Shown in pieces: positions 21,071 through 31,345 of a stretch of DNA of 38,282 nucleotides. The stretch comes from Bacteroidales bacterium (lineage in GTDB: Bacteria > Bacteroidota > Bacteroidia > Bacteroidales > UBA932): positions 1-38,282 of the forward strand of contig JAFPGC010000008.1 of NCBI GenBank assembly GCA_017423025.1, in the 5' to 3' direction. Each line of letters opens with the position of its first letter. Positions within the stretch are counted from its first letter, which is position 1. A program made the translations under genes and the position numbers. The notes beneath the pieces are model-generated. The model did no database searches, was not told the origin of the DNA, and saw only the letters and a program-made list of their open reading frames with translations.

Positions 21071-23808
21071 TGAACCCGTCGCGGTCTCATAAATGGCTGA
21101 TGCTGTTGCTGCTGCTGCCTTTTGCGGCGGCGGCTTTGGCTTCCGGCCCCCAGCAGCAGCCCCAGGAAGAAGACAAGGTTCACCTGATCAGCGCTCAAAG
21201 CGCCCAGCTCATCGAACAAGGCGGAAAAAGCTACCGCAAAGTGGTGGGCCCCGCCAAATTCCTGCACAACGATACCTACCTCCTGTGTGATACGGCCCTT
21301 TGGAATGTGAGCACCAACGTCATTGACGCCGTGGGCCACGTGCGCATCATCCAGGACCGCACCCAGCTCTCCAGCGAAACCCTCCAGTACGTTGTGGACG
21401 ATAACATGGCCAAGTTCCGCGGTTCCCTGGTGCAGCTGGAAGACAAGGACAAGAATGTCCTCCGTACCCGCTACCTGGACTATAACACCAAGGACTCGGT
21501 GGCCATTTTCCAGAATGGCGCAGCCATGCGGGACAAGGACGGCCAAATCATAGAGAGTCTCTACGGAACCTACGATTCCAAGGCTCATCTGTTCGTTTTT
21601 AACGACCAGGTGAACATGTACATGGACACCACGTTTGTCAAAACCTCCCGCCTGGAGTACCGGAGCGACCTTTCCACGGCCTACTTCGGTTTCGGGACGG
21701 ACATGTGGCAGAAAGACCAGATGCTCAGCGCCAACGACGGCTGGTATGACCGTAACCGGGAACTCTTCTTTTTCCGCCGCAAGGTGCATCTGCTCACCAA
21801 GGATCAGGAGATATGGAGCGATACGCTCTACTATCATCGCAAGGTGAACGATGTGGAGATGCTGGGCAACGTGGAAATCATGGATACCACGCGCAACGTC
21901 TTCGGCCTGGCCGGACGTTTTGAGTACACGGACAGCCTGTCGCAGATCCGCATGACGCGTGAGCCCGCCATCATCTCCATCTCGGAAGAGAAGAACCGCG
22001 TGGACACCTTGTATGTAGGGGCCGATATGCTCCTCTCCCGGGCTATTCGCCGCTGTGATGTTCCCGAACCGTGGGTCAAGGATGCGGAAAAGCATATTAA
22101 GGACATCTCCGGAGACCCGGTGATGGAGTACCGCAAGAAAGCCGCCGAGGAAGCGGCCAAGAAGGCGGAAGAAGCCGCAAAGAACGACCCCGCCAGGCTG
22201 GCCGAGGAAAACGCCCGCAAGATGCGGGAAAAGAATAATGGATCGGGTCCTCCCGCCCAGTTGGAGAAGCCCCGGGAAGAAGAGGCTCCCAAACCCGAGG
22301 AGGTGCCGGTCGAGGCTGTGAAGGCCCCCGTAGACACCACGCCTCCCCCTCCCGATACCAGCAAGGTGAATTTCCTATGGGGCTCCAAACGCGTGCGCCT
22401 TTTCCGCCGGGACATGCAGATGTCCGGCGACTCCCTCATCTACACCGACCTGGATTCCCTGGTGCGTCTGTACCAGGACCCTATTTTCTTCAACGAGGGC
22501 AACCGCCAGTATACTTCCGACAGTATCTACATGGTCATCCGGGACCGCAAAATGCAGCGGGCCCATCTGCTTTCCAATGCCTTCATCACCATTGAGGAGG
22601 CCCCCAAGGCCTACGACCAGATCCGGGGTACCGAGGTGGTGGCGTACTTCGATTCCACATCGGCCCTTACGCGTTTTGATGCCCTGGGCGGAGCCGCCAC
22701 GCTCTTCTATCTGGAAGAAAACGACGCCCTGGCTACGGTGAACAAGGTAGAGACCAAAATGATCTACGCCACGTTCAAGGACAGCAACATCGAGCGTATC
22801 TATTATTACGACAATCCCAAAAACGACGGCTATCCCACGGTCCAGATGTCGGAGGATGACAAGACCTTGAAGGGATTCCGCTGGGAACCGGAAAAGAGGC
22901 CCAAGTCTCCCGAGGACATAACCACCCTGAAGCCCCGCTCCAGCGAGCGCCTGTCTTATTTGGCCAGGCCTCATGCCGCGTTCGTGCAAACGGAAGACTA
23001 CTTCCCGGGCTACATCAACAAGGTATACCGGGACATCGCCATTCGTGACTCTTTGGAGGTGGTGCGCCAGAAGCAGCGGAAAGAGCAGGAGGCCTTGCGC
23101 AAGGAACTGGCCCTTTCCGAACCTCCGGAAGCGCCTGCAGGCCAGGCCGATACCCTGCTGACGTCGAATGAGAAACTGACCAAGCCGGAGACCGAAGTTC
23201 CTCCGCTTCCGGCTGATACGTTAAAAGCTCCGGCCGATACTCTTCTGAAAGCCCCGGTCGAAACGCTGAAAGCTCCGGAGGACACGTTGAAGGCCCCTGC
23301 CGATACGCTTTTGCAAGCCCTGCCGGATACCCTTAAGCATGTTCCCGACAGCCTTCAGCTGGCGGCGAAACCGATTGAGCCGGAGGTTCACGAACCCACC
23401 CCCGAAGAAATAAGGGCGGCCGAGAAAGCCGCAGCCCAGGCTGCCAAGGATGCGGAAAAAGCGCGCCTGAAAGCAGAGAAGGACCGCATAAAGGCCGAAA
23501 AAGCGGCCGAGAAGGCAGCCAAGGATGCCGAGAAAGCGGCCATTCAGGCTGCGAAGGACGCCGAAAGGCAGGCCCGTTGGGAAGAACTGAACCGCATAGA
23601 TGCCGAGAAGCGGGCCGCCAAGGAGCAGAAGCGCCTGGAAAAAGAGAGGGCCCGCAAGCTCAAGGCTCTCCAGAAGCTGGAGAAGAAGGCCCAGAAAGAA
23701 AGGGAGCGCTTTGAAAAGTATCTGCAGCGCGAGCAGGAGAAAGCTGCCAAGAAGGCCCAGAAAGCCGCGCTGAAACAAGCCCCGAAGAAACAAAACACAC
23801 AAGACTAA
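21070..23808 (+). CDS. OstA/LptA-like protein with a long Ala/Lys/Glu-rich C-terminal helix
   Basis: This is 912 residues from the GTG at 21070, which overlaps the surA stop by one base and gives a signal peptide (MNPSRSHKWLMLLLLLPFAA). An in-frame GTG at 21052 and an ATG at 21100 are the alternatives. Residues about 40-320 hold OstA-like repeats (YLLCDTALWNVSTNVIDAVG, then HVRIIQDRTQLSSETLQY). A proline/Glu-rich linker follows, and a second OstA-like part lies at about 435-640. At 23207-23358 there is an 8-residue repeat of the type ADTLKAP, then about 130 residues of Ala/Lys/Glu helix to the end. LptA/OstA proteins carry LPS through the periplasm. The tail is unusual. Confidence 0.88.
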   Translation: MNPSRSHKWLMLLLLLPFAAAALASGPQQQPQEEDKVHLISAQSAQLIEQGGKSYRKVVGPAKFLHNDTYLLCDTALWNVSTNVIDAVGHVRIIQDRTQLSSETLQYVVDDNMAKFRGSLVQLEDKDKNVLRTRYLDYNTKDSVAIFQNGAAMRDKDGQIIESLYGTYDSKAHLFVFNDQVNMYMDTTFVKTSRLEYRSDLSTAYFGFGTDMWQKDQMLSANDGWYDRNRELFFFRRKVHLLTKDQEIWSDTLYYHRKVNDVEMLGNVEIMDTTRNVFGLAGRFEYTDSLSQIRMTREPAIISISEEKNRVDTLYVGADMLLSRAIRRCDVPEPWVKDAEKHIKDISGDPVMEYRKKAAEEAAKKAEEAAKNDPARLAEENARKMREKNNGSGPPAQLEKPREEEAPKPEEVPVEAVKAPVDTTPPPPDTSKVNFLWGSKRVRLFRRDMQMSGDSLIYTDLDSLVRLYQDPIFFNEGNRQYTSDSIYMVIRDRKMQRAHLLSNAFITIEEAPKAYDQIRGTEVVAYFDSTSALTRFDALGGAATLFYLEENDALATVNKVETKMIYATFKDSNIERIYYYDNPKNDGYPTVQMSEDDKTLKGFRWEPEKRPKSPEDITTLKPRSSERLSYLARPHAAFVQTEDYFPGYINKVYRDIAIRDSLEVVRQKQRKEQEALRKELALSEPPEAPAGQADTLLTSNEKLTKPETEVPPLPADTLKAPADTLLKAPVETLKAPEDTLKAPADTLLQALPDTLKHVPDSLQLAAKPIEPEVHEPTPEEIRAAEKAAAQAAKDAEKARLKAEKDRIKAEKAAEKAAKDAEKAAIQAAKDAERQARWEELNRIDAEKRAAKEQKRLEKERARKLKALQKLEKKAQKERERFEKYLQREQEKAAKKAQKAALKQAPKKQNTQD

Positions 23809-23809
23809 T

Positions 23810-24838
23810 ATGAAAAAGACTGTACTAGTATCCGGTGGTGCCGGTTTTATTGGCAGCCACGTAACCGTAGAGCTCATCGCCGCGGGCTATGACGTGGTGG
23901 TGGCCGACAATTTCTCCAACTGCGACCGCACCTGCTTCGAAGGCGTCAAGAAGATCACGGGCCGCGAAGACCTCCCGCTGGAGGTGGTGGATTTCTGTGA
24001 CCTGGCCGCTACGGAAGCCCTTTTTGCCAAATATCCCATCGACGCCGTCATCCATTTTGCCGCTTTCAAGGCCGTGGGTGAGTCGGTGGAGCAGCCGGTG
24101 AAATACTACAAGAACAACCTGACCAGCTTCCTCAATGTGCTGGAAGCTGCGCAGAACAAGGGTGGATGCAATGTGCTCTTCTCCTCCTCGGCCACCGTTT
24201 ACGGAGAACCCGAGGCGGTGCCCGTGACCGAGCAGACGCCCCGCCAGCCCGCCACATCTCCTTATGGCAATACCAAAACCATGTGCGAGGACATCCTTCG
24301 GGACACGGTGAAAGCCAGTGGCGGCAAAATCAAGGGCATCCTGCTGCGTTACTTCAACCCCATCGGCGCCCATCCCAGCGCCCTCATCGGCGAACTGCCC
24401 CGCGGCGTTCCCAACAATCTGGTTCCGTTCATCACCCAGACGGCCATCGGCAAGCGGGAATGCCTGAACATCTTCGGCAACGATTATCCTACCCCGGACG
24501 GCACCTGCCAGAGGGACTTCATCGACATTGTGGACCTGGCCAAAGCCCATGTGTATGCCGTTACCCGTATGATGGAAGGCAAGATGAAGCAGGACTGCGA
24601 GGTGTTCAATGTGGGCACCGGCCGTCCCCTGAGCGTGATGGAGCTGGTGAACGCCTTCGAGAAAGTGAACGGCGTCAAGCTCAACTACAAGTTTGCCCCC
24701 CGCCGCGCCGGTGACATCACCGCCATCTGGGCCGATCCCACCCTGGCCGAAACCGAAATGGGTTGGAAGGCTACCCGTACCATAGAAGAGACCCTCAAGG
24801 CCGCCTGGGCCTGGGAGTGCCATCTGGCCGGAAAATAG
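23810..24838 (+). CDS. galE: UDP-glucose 4-epimerase GalE
   Basis: This is 342 residues, normal length. The extended SDR fold is clear: NAD-binding GGAGFIG (9-15), SSSATVYG, catalytic Y152-x-x-x-K156 (PYGNTK), LLRYFNPIGAHPS and GTCQRDFIDIVDLAKAH. It interconverts UDP-glucose and UDP-galactose for glycan synthesis. It starts 1 nt after the OstA-like stop, fitting a cell-envelope transcript. Confidence 0.97.
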   Translation: MKKTVLVSGGAGFIGSHVTVELIAAGYDVVVADNFSNCDRTCFEGVKKITGREDLPLEVVDFCDLAATEALFAKYPIDAVIHFAAFKAVGESVEQPVKYYKNNLTSFLNVLEAAQNKGGCNVLFSSSATVYGEPEAVPVTEQTPRQPATSPYGNTKTMCEDILRDTVKASGGKIKGILLRYFNPIGAHPSALIGELPRGVPNNLVPFITQTAIGKRECLNIFGNDYPTPDGTCQRDFIDIVDLAKAHVYAVTRMMEGKMKQDCEVFNVGTGRPLSVMELVNAFEKVNGVKLNYKFAPRRAGDITAIWADPTLAETEMGWKATRTIEETLKAAWAWECHLAGK

Positions 24839-24851
24839 AACTTAGCACGAT

Positions 24852-26828
24852 ATGGAAGAGAAAACGCAAATCCAGCTGCCGGAGAACGCCCAACGGGAGC
24901 TGAAGCCGGGAGAGGAGTATACTCCCATCCTGGATCCTGGGAAGAAGTATGCCGAAGCAACCCCTTATTCGGTTACCATCGGCCTGCTCATGGTTATCCT
25001 CTTTAGTGCCGCAGCGGCTTATCTGGGCCTCAAGGTGGGTCAGGTGTTCGAAGCGGCCATTCCCATTGCCATCATCGCCGTGGGTCTCACCGGTGCCCGG
25101 GGCCTCAAGCAGGGCCTGAGCCAGAATGTGATTATCCAGTCCATCGGCGGCTGCTCCGGCGCCGTGGTGGCCGGTGCCATCTTCACCTTGCCCGCCATTT
25201 ACATCCTGGGTGTTGATGTGCAGTTCTGGCAGATGATTCTGAGCTCGCTGCTGGGCGGAGTGCTGGGCATCCTGTTCCTCATCCCCTTCCGCAAATACTT
25301 TGTCAAGGAAATGCACGGGAAGTATCCCTTCCCGGAGGCTACCGCCACTACGCAGGTGCTTATCAGCGGCGAGGGCGGCGGTTCCAGCGCCAAGACGCTT
25401 ATCTCGGCCGGTCTCATCGGCGGTCTGTACGACTTTGCCGTAGCCACCTTCGGCACCTGGGCAGAGACCATCTCCACCACCGTCATGGGTTGGGGCGCCT
25501 TCGTGGCCGATAAGGCCAAGGTGGTGCTCAAGATGAACACCGGCGCTGCTGTGCTGGGTCTGGGCTATATCATCGGCCTCAAATACTCCTTCATCATCTG
25601 CTGCGGCTCCCTGCTGGTGTGGCTGGTCATCATCCCCCTCATGAATCTCATCTGGGGGGCCGATGTCATCGACCTCATGGGAACCGGCATCTCCACCACC
25701 ATCGGGGAGATGGCTCCGGAGGAGATTTTCAAGACTTATGCCCGTCATATCGGCATCGGCGGCATTGCCACTGCCGGCATCATCGGCATCGTGAAGAGCT
25801 TCGGCGTTATCAAGAGCGCTGCCGGCCTGGCCGTGAACGAATTCAAGCGCAAGCCCGGCACCGTTACGGAGAAAGCCATCCGCACGGAAGAAGACCTTCC
25901 CATGAAGACCATCGTCTTCGGGGTGGTCATCGCCCTGCTGTGCATCTTCGCCTTCTTTGCCTTCGGCGGCGTGGTCAATAACGTATGGCAGGCCCTGGTG
26001 GGTCTGGTGATTGTGGCCGTCGTGGCCTTCCTCTTCACCACCGTGGCCGCCAACGCCATTGCCATCGTGGGTTCCAACCCGGTGAGCGGCATGACGCTCA
26101 TGACCCTCATCATCGCCTCCCTCATCCTGGTGGCCGTGGGCCTCAAGGGCAATACGGGCATGGTGGCGGCGCTGGTCATCGGCGGCGTGGTCTGCACCGC
26201 GCTTTCCGTGGCAGGCTCCTTCATCACGGACCTCAAGATCGGTTACTGGCTGGGTTCTACCCCCAAGGTGCAAGAAGGCTGGAAGTTCCTGGGCGTGGCG
26301 GTATCGGCCGTCACCGTCTGCGGTGTGATGCTTATCCTCAACAAGACTTACGGCTTCACCGGTGACAACGCCCTGGTGGCCCCGCAGGCCAATGCCATGG
26401 CGGCGGTTATCCAGCCCATGTTCTCCGGTGGCGGCGCTCCCTGGCTGCTGTATGGGATTGGTGCCGTGATTGCCCTGGTCCTGAACTTCTGCAAGGTGCC
26501 GGCCCTGCCGTTTGCCCTGGGTATGTTCATCCCCATCGACCTTAACCTGCCCCTGCTGGTGGGTGGCGCCATTTCCTGGTATGTGAGCACCCGCTCCAAG
26601 GATGCCGCCGTCAATGCCGCCCGCATGGAGAAGGGTACCCTCATCGCTTCCGGTTTCATCGCCGGCGGCGCCCTCATGGGTGTGGTGAGCGCCATCCTCA
26701 AGTTCGCCAACGTAGACCTCTACTTGAGCGACTGGGACGCCAACTACGGCGAGGCCGTGGCCATCATTCCCTTCCTGGCCATCATAGCCTACATGATTTA
26801 CGCTTCAATGAAAACCGAAAAGAAATAA
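24852..26828 (+). CDS. OPT-family oligopeptide transporter
   Basis: This is 658 residues with about 14-16 hydrophobic segments. The opening [54 protein letters not shown], the long [15 protein letters not shown] loop and [20 protein letters not shown] are characteristic of prokaryotic OPT transporters, which take up di- and oligopeptides. The stop overlaps the pepT start by one base (TAATGG), so import and cytoplasmic cleavage of tripeptides are probably linked. Confidence 0.93.
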   Translation: MEEKTQIQLPENAQRELKPGEEYTPILDPGKKYAEATPYSVTIGLLMVILFSAAAAYLGLKVGQVFEAAIPIAIIAVGLTGARGLKQGLSQNVIIQSIGGCSGAVVAGAIFTLPAIYILGVDVQFWQMILSSLLGGVLGILFLIPFRKYFVKEMHGKYPFPEATATTQVLISGEGGGSSAKTLISAGLIGGLYDFAVATFGTWAETISTTVMGWGAFVADKAKVVLKMNTGAAVLGLGYIIGLKYSFIICCGSLLVWLVIIPLMNLIWGADVIDLMGTGISTTIGEMAPEEIFKTYARHIGIGGIATAGIIGIVKSFGVIKSAAGLAVNEFKRKPGTVTEKAIRTEEDLPMKTIVFGVVIALLCIFAFFAFGGVVNNVWQALVGLVIVAVVAFLFTTVAANAIAIVGSNPVSGMTLMTLIIASLILVAVGLKGNTGMVAALVIGGVVCTALSVAGSFITDLKIGYWLGSTPKVQEGWKFLGVAVSAVTVCGVMLILNKTYGFTGDNALVAPQANAMAAVIQPMFSGGGAPWLLYGIGAVIALVLNFCKVPALPFALGMFIPIDLNLPLLVGGAISWYVSTRSKDAAVNAARMEKGTLIASGFIAGGALMGVVSAILKFANVDLYLSDWDANYGEAVAIIPFLAIIAYMIYASMKTEKK

Positions 26829-28048
26829 TGGAAAAGATATTAGACCGTTTTTTACGCTATGTCAGCGTAGACACGCAGAGTAACGAGGAATCTGAAACCC
26901 AGCCTTCGGCCGCCAAGGAGTGGAACCTGCTCAAGATGCTCAGGGATGAACTCCAGGCCATGGGCGTTGAGGTGAACCTGGATGAATACGGATATGTGAT
27001 GGGAACCCTCCCGTCCAATCTGGGCAAGGAAGTCCCGGCCGTGGGTTTCATCGCTCACGTAGATACCGCGCCGGACGCCAGCGGGGCGGATGTCAAACCG
27101 CAGATCATTGAGAAGTACGACGGTGGCGCCATTGACCTCAAGGGCGTTCCCGGCCTTCAGCTTAAGCCGGAAGAGTTCCCCGAAATGCTGCACTATGTGG
27201 GCCAGACGCTCATCACCACCGACGGCACCACCCTCCTTGGGGCAGACGACAAGGCCGGCGTGGCAGAAATCATGACCGCGGTGCAGTACCTGGTGGAGCA
27301 TCCCGAGGTCAGGCATGGCAAGATCTGCATCGGCTTCACTCCGGACGAGGAAATCGGCCGCGGCGTGGTCAAGTTCGATGTTCCGCGCTTCGGGGCCGAT
27401 TTCGCCTACACCATGGACGGTGGCGAAGTGGGAGAACTGGAGTTCGAGAACTTCAACGCCGCATCGGCCAAAATCCATATCCAGGGCCGCAATGTGCACC
27501 CCGGTTACGCCAAGGGCAAGATGAAGAACGCCATCCTCATCGGCCAGGAGCTCAACGCCCTGCTGCCGGCACTGGCCCGTCCCGAGCATACCGAGGGCTA
27601 CGAGGGCTTCTTCCACCTTATTTCCTTCAAGGGAACCGTAGAGGAGGCCGATTTCGCCTACATCATCCGCGACCACGACCGCGCCAAGTTCGAGGCCCGC
27701 AAGGAAATGATGCAAAAGGCAACGGACTACATCAATTCCCAGTACGGAGAAGGCACGGCCACGGCGGTCATCAAGGACCAGTATTACAATATGCGCGAGC
27801 AGGTGGAGCCTCACTACCACATCATTGACAAGGCGGTGAAGGCCATGGAGATGGCCGGCGTCAAGGCCAAGATCCAGCCCATCCGCGGCGGTACCGACGG
27901 CGCCAACCTTTCCTTCAAGGGCCTGCCCTGCCCCAACATCTTCGCCGGTGGCCTCAACTTCCACGGCAAGATGGAATTCGTGCCCCTGGAGAGCATGGAG
28001 AAGGCTACCCAGGTTGTCCTGAACATCATTTCTCTCTTTGCAGAGTAA
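26828..28048 (+). CDS. pepT: Peptidase T (tripeptidase)
   Basis: This is 406 residues, normal length. Metal ligands are visible: H77-x-D79 in [56 protein letters not shown] and the C-terminal [15 protein letters not shown]. It is a zinc-dependent M20B aminopeptidase for tripeptides in the cytoplasm. It is one base from the OPT transporter gene. Confidence 0.97.
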   Translation: MEKILDRFLRYVSVDTQSNEESETQPSAAKEWNLLKMLRDELQAMGVEVNLDEYGYVMGTLPSNLGKEVPAVGFIAHVDTAPDASGADVKPQIIEKYDGGAIDLKGVPGLQLKPEEFPEMLHYVGQTLITTDGTTLLGADDKAGVAEIMTAVQYLVEHPEVRHGKICIGFTPDEEIGRGVVKFDVPRFGADFAYTMDGGEVGELEFENFNAASAKIHIQGRNVHPGYAKGKMKNAILIGQELNALLPALARPEHTEGYEGFFHLISFKGTVEEADFAYIIRDHDRAKFEARKEMMQKATDYINSQYGEGTATAVIKDQYYNMREQVEPHYHIIDKAVKAMEMAGVKAKIQPIRGGTDGANLSFKGLPCPNIFAGGLNFHGKMEFVPLESMEKATQVVLNIISLFAE

Positions 28049-28051
28049 TCT

Positions 28052-29059
28052 ATGATAGAGGTAGATGTCCTGGTTGCCGGCGCCGGTCCGGCCGGCAGTA
28101 CCTGCGCATATCTTCTGCAGCAGGCCGGACATTCCTGCCTTTTGACAGACCCCGCTGAGTTCCCCCGCGACAAGATTTGTGGCGGGGGACTTACGCCTCG
28201 GGGCTGGGCCATTCTGGACCGCCTGTATCCCCAGTTAGACTACGATTTTGTGCCGGTACACCATGCCCATCTGTACATCAATGGAAAGTACAGGGGCAAA
28301 TACCACATGGAAAAGGAAATCCGGGTGGTGCGTCGCAAAGTCTTTGACAGGCTGCTGCTGGATGAGTATCTCAAGATAGGAGGCAAACTCCTGAAAGACC
28401 GCGTATGGGAAGTCCGGGAACGGGAAGATGGCACCATCGAGGTAAGTCTTATGTCCGGAGAGACCGTCCACTGCCGTTACCTGGTAGGGGCCGACGGTGC
28501 CAACAGTCGCGTCAGGCAATACCTGAACCCAGCCAGCAAGCCCCGGGTGCTCATCTTCGAGCAGTATAACCAGCGCTCGGGAACGGACGAGATAACCTTT
28601 GAACTGGCCAACAAGTACAAAAACGGTTATTACTATCTCTTCCCCAACAGGGACTATGACATCAGCGGCTACTGTGAGATAGGTTCCAGCCGTGAAAAGT
28701 TTGCCGGGGTGCTGGATTCTTTTGGCATAGAAAAGACCCGGCCGCTGGGCGCTTTCATTACTACGGATATCGACTACCCGTATCATCCGCACATCCTGCT
28801 GGTAGGGGATGCCGGCTGCTGGTGCGATTGCCTGTCTTACGAGGGCATCTACTTTGCCCTGGCCACCGGAGAAAACGCCGCCCGGGCCATTCTGGAAAAC
28901 AGGCCCTTCGAAGAGGTCAACGCCCCCATTCTAAAAAAGAAACTTCACCGCAACAAGGCGGCGAAGCTTCTGTACAATCCCATAGGCCTGGCTATGGTGA
29001 AACTGATTTCACGCCATCCGGACCGGACGGAAAGGATTCTCAACCGATATCTGCAATAA
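28052..29059 (+). CDS. FAD-dependent reductase, geranylgeranyl-reductase family
   Basis: This is 335 residues. The FAD-binding motif GAGPAGS is at 10-16, CGGGLTPRGWAIL fits the family's substrate-gate region, VGADGANSRVR is the GD-like motif and LLVGDAGCWCDCLSYEGIYF fits the second FAD motif. The family reduces isoprenoid chains (for example in lipids or quinones), but individual substrates vary. The start lies 3 nt behind pepT. The 3' end overlaps the convergent argH gene by 20 nt, so the two transcripts are antisense there. Confidence 0.88.
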   Translation: MIEVDVLVAGAGPAGSTCAYLLQQAGHSCLLTDPAEFPRDKICGGGLTPRGWAILDRLYPQLDYDFVPVHHAHLYINGKYRGKYHMEKEIRVVRRKVFDRLLLDEYLKIGGKLLKDRVWEVREREDGTIEVSLMSGETVHCRYLVGADGANSRVRQYLNPASKPRVLIFEQYNQRSGTDEITFELANKYKNGYYYLFPNRDYDISGYCEIGSSREKFAGVLDSFGIEKTRPLGAFITTDIDYPYHPHILLVGDAGCWCDCLSYEGIYFALATGENAARAILENRPFEEVNAPILKKKLHRNKAAKLLYNPIGLAMVKLISRHPDRTERILNRYLQ

Positions 29060-30314
29060 GTTTTTGGAACCGGGCCTGAATCTCGTCCAGGCAGAGGTTG
29101 CTCACAGAGCCCTCGTGCGTGTGGTGGAGTTCTCCGGAGAAGTGGAAGGTCCCGTTCTGGACGGCCTGTCCCACCTGCTTGTAGGCATCGCGGAAAGGAA
29201 CGCCGGAAGCTACCAGGCGGTTCACTTCCTCTACGCAGAATGCCGTTTCGTACAGCGGGCGGCTCATCAGGTCCTTGGTAACGGTAATTCCCGGGAGGGC
29301 AAAGATGAGAATGTCCAGGCAGCTGTCCATCTCGTCAAAGAGGGGCAGGTACAGTTCCTTGAGCAGCTGCATGTCTCGGGCATAGCCGGAAGGCAGGTTG
29401 CCGGTTACCAGACGGATATCATTGGGAATGCCCTGCAGGCGGTTGCAGTGGGCTCTCATAAGCTCAAACACGTCCGGATTCTTCTTCTGCGGCATAATGC
29501 TGGAGCCGGTAGTATAGGCGTCCGGCAGGTGCACAAAGCCAAAGTTCTGGCTGGTGAACAGGCAGCAGTCGGTCGCGAACTTGCCCACGGTCTCGGCCAG
29601 GCTGGCATAGGCAAAAGCCACGTGGCGTTCTACCCGTCCCCTGCCCATCTGGGCATAGATGGCATTGTAGGCCAGGTCCTGGAAGCCCAGCAGTTCGGTG
29701 GTGCGTTTGCGCTTGAGGGGGGCCGATGAACCATACCCCGCAGCAGAGCCCAAGGGGTTGCGGTTGTTGATGTCCCACGCGGCCTTCAGGAGGGTGAGGT
29801 CGTCGCAGAGGCATTCGGCATAAGCCCCGAACCACAGGCCGAAGGAAGAAGGCATGGCCACCTGCATGTGCGTATAGCCCGGCATGAGGACGTCCTTCAG
29901 TTCATCGGCCCTCTGGAGGAAGAGGTTGAACAGGCGTTCCACCTTCCCTACGGTCTGACGGATTCGCGCGCGCGTGAATAATTTAATGTCCAGCGCTACC
30001 TGGTCGTTACGGGAACGGCCGGTGTGTACCTTCTTTCCCAGCGGTCCCAGGCGGGCTTCCACCTCGGAATGTACGTCTTCGCCGCTAATAGTGAACCGGC
30101 CTTCCAGGGCCTCCTGACGGAGCTTTTCCAGTTGAGGCAGCAGCTGTGCCAGCTCATCGGCCTCCAGCAGGCCCACTTCCGAGAGCATGGTAATATGGGC
30201 CATGGTGCCCTCAATGTCGTAGGGGGCCAGGAGCAGGTCCAGTTCCCGGTCCTTTCCTACGGTAAATGCGTCTATGCGCGGGTCGTTGTCAAATCCTTTA
30301 TCCCAAATCTTCAT
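29040..30314 (-). CDS. argH: Argininosuccinate lyase
   Basis: This is 424 residues, a little short of the usual 450-460. It has the fumarase-family motifs KKVHTGRSRNDQVALD (94-109), PGYTHMQVAMPSSFG and signature GSSIMPQKKNPD (270-281) with the catalytic Ser loop. It makes arginine and fumarate. Start overlaps the argE stop by ATGA, and the gene ends the leftward arg operon. Confidence 0.97.
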   Translation of the reverse strand: MKIWDKGFDNDPRIDAFTVGKDRELDLLLAPYDIEGTMAHITMLSEVGLLEADELAQLLPQLEKLRQEALEGRFTISGEDVHSEVEARLGPLGKKVHTGRSRNDQVALDIKLFTRARIRQTVGKVERLFNLFLQRADELKDVLMPGYTHMQVAMPSSFGLWFGAYAECLCDDLTLLKAAWDINNRNPLGSAAGYGSSAPLKRKRTTELLGFQDLAYNAIYAQMGRGRVERHVAFAYASLAETVGKFATDCCLFTSQNFGFVHLPDAYTTGSSIMPQKKNPDVFELMRAHCNRLQGIPNDIRLVTGNLPSGYARDMQLLKELYLPLFDEMDSCLDILIFALPGITVTKDLMSRPLYETAFCVEEVNRLVASGVPFRDAYKQVGQAVQNGTFHFSGELHHTHEGSVSNLCLDEIQARFQKLIADIG

Positions 30315-31345
30315 ACCTTGAGTCCATCCAATAATTGTACATAAATCTCTGTGGCTTTGCCAATGTCGGCAATGTCCACATATTCATCGGCCGTATGGGA
30401 ACGGGCCGAATTGCCGGGGCCGATCTTGACCGAGGGGAAGCGGCAGAGGGCCTGGTTGGAAAGCGTAGGCGACCCCACGGTGGGGATGCCCAGTTCGTGC
30501 GCACGCAGCACCAGGGGATGGTCTTCGGCGATGGAAGAACCGCAGAGCCGGGTAGAACGGGCCACGGCCTGGCAGGGGGCCTCCGCCTGGATGAGCTCCA
30601 GCAATTCCTCGTTGGTGTACAGCCCGTTGGAGCGGGTGTCCACCACAAAAGTGCATACGTCGGGAATCACATTGTGCTGCGTTCCCGCCTGGATCTGCGT
30701 GACGGTCATCTTCACCGGTCCCAGCAGGGGGGAAACCTTTTCAAACTGCTTGTTGCGGAACCATTCGATGGCCGGCAGCGCCTTGTAAATGGCGTTGATG
30801 CCGGTATCCCGCGCCGCGTGGCCTGCTTTGCCTGTAACCGTGCAGTCCAGTACCATGAGGCCTTTCTCCGCCACGGCCATCTCCAGGGAGGTGGGCTCGC
30901 CGAATACACCGAATGCAATGGGTCCGCAGGCCGCTTCCATCTCCGGCAGGGAAATCTCCAGTCCTTCCCGTCCACTGGTTTCTTCCTGGGCCGATAGGGA
31001 AAGGATGAGCGTATAGGGCTGCGGCTTGGCGATGAGGCGCCGGTAGGCGGCAATGAGCGCCACTACCGAGGCACCGTCGTCATTGCTGCCCAGGCCGTAC
31101 AGGCGTCCGTCCTCTATGGTGGGCGTAAACGGGTCCCGCGTCCATCCGGCCACCGGGCGCACCGTGTCGATGTGGGCGTCCAGGAGGACGGCCGGTCCGG
31201 TGCCGTGGCAGCACCAGAGGTTGTTGCCGCGGCGGTGGGGCGCCAGGCCTTGCTCCGTGAGCCAGGATTCCAGGAAATCGGCCACGGCCGACTCGTCCCG
31301 GCTCAGCGAGGGGATGGCAATGAGTTGTTGCAGGAGGGAGGTCAT
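30311..31345 (-). CDS. argE: M20-family deacylase of the arginine pathway (argE-type)
   Basis: This is 344 residues. Metal ligands: H58-x-D60 (DAHIDTV), D89/D90 in GSNDDGASVV, E121/E122 in SAQEETSG. In organisms with an argF' transcarbamylase, this enzyme is expected to remove the acyl group from N-acylcitrulline rather than from N-acylornithine. Both its start (with argG) and stop (with argH) overlap neighbours by ATGA, so it is a core operon gene. Substrate (acetyl or succinyl) is not visible here. Confidence 0.9.
   Translation of the reverse strand: MTSLLQQLIAIPSLSRDESAVADFLESWLTEQGLAPHRRGNNLWCCHGTGPAVLLDAHIDTVRPVAGWTRDPFTPTIEDGRLYGLGSNDDGASVVALIAAYRRLIAKPQPYTLILSLSAQEETSGREGLEISLPEMEAACGPIAFGVFGEPTSLEMAVAEKGLMVLDCTVTGKAGHAARDTGINAIYKALPAIEWFRNKQFEKVSPLLGPVKMTVTQIQAGTQHNVIPDVCTFVVDTRSNGLYTNEELLELIQAEAPCQAVARSTRLCGSSIAEDHPLVLRAHELGIPTVGSPTLSNQALCRFPSVKIGPGNSARSHTADEYVDIADIGKATEIYVQLLDGLKV

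Noticed and set aside
23207-23358. Possible CRISPR-like or DNA tandem repeat in the OstA-like gene
   Set aside because: The repeat is at protein level (ADTLKAP) with differing codons and lies within a continuous gene; no spacers.
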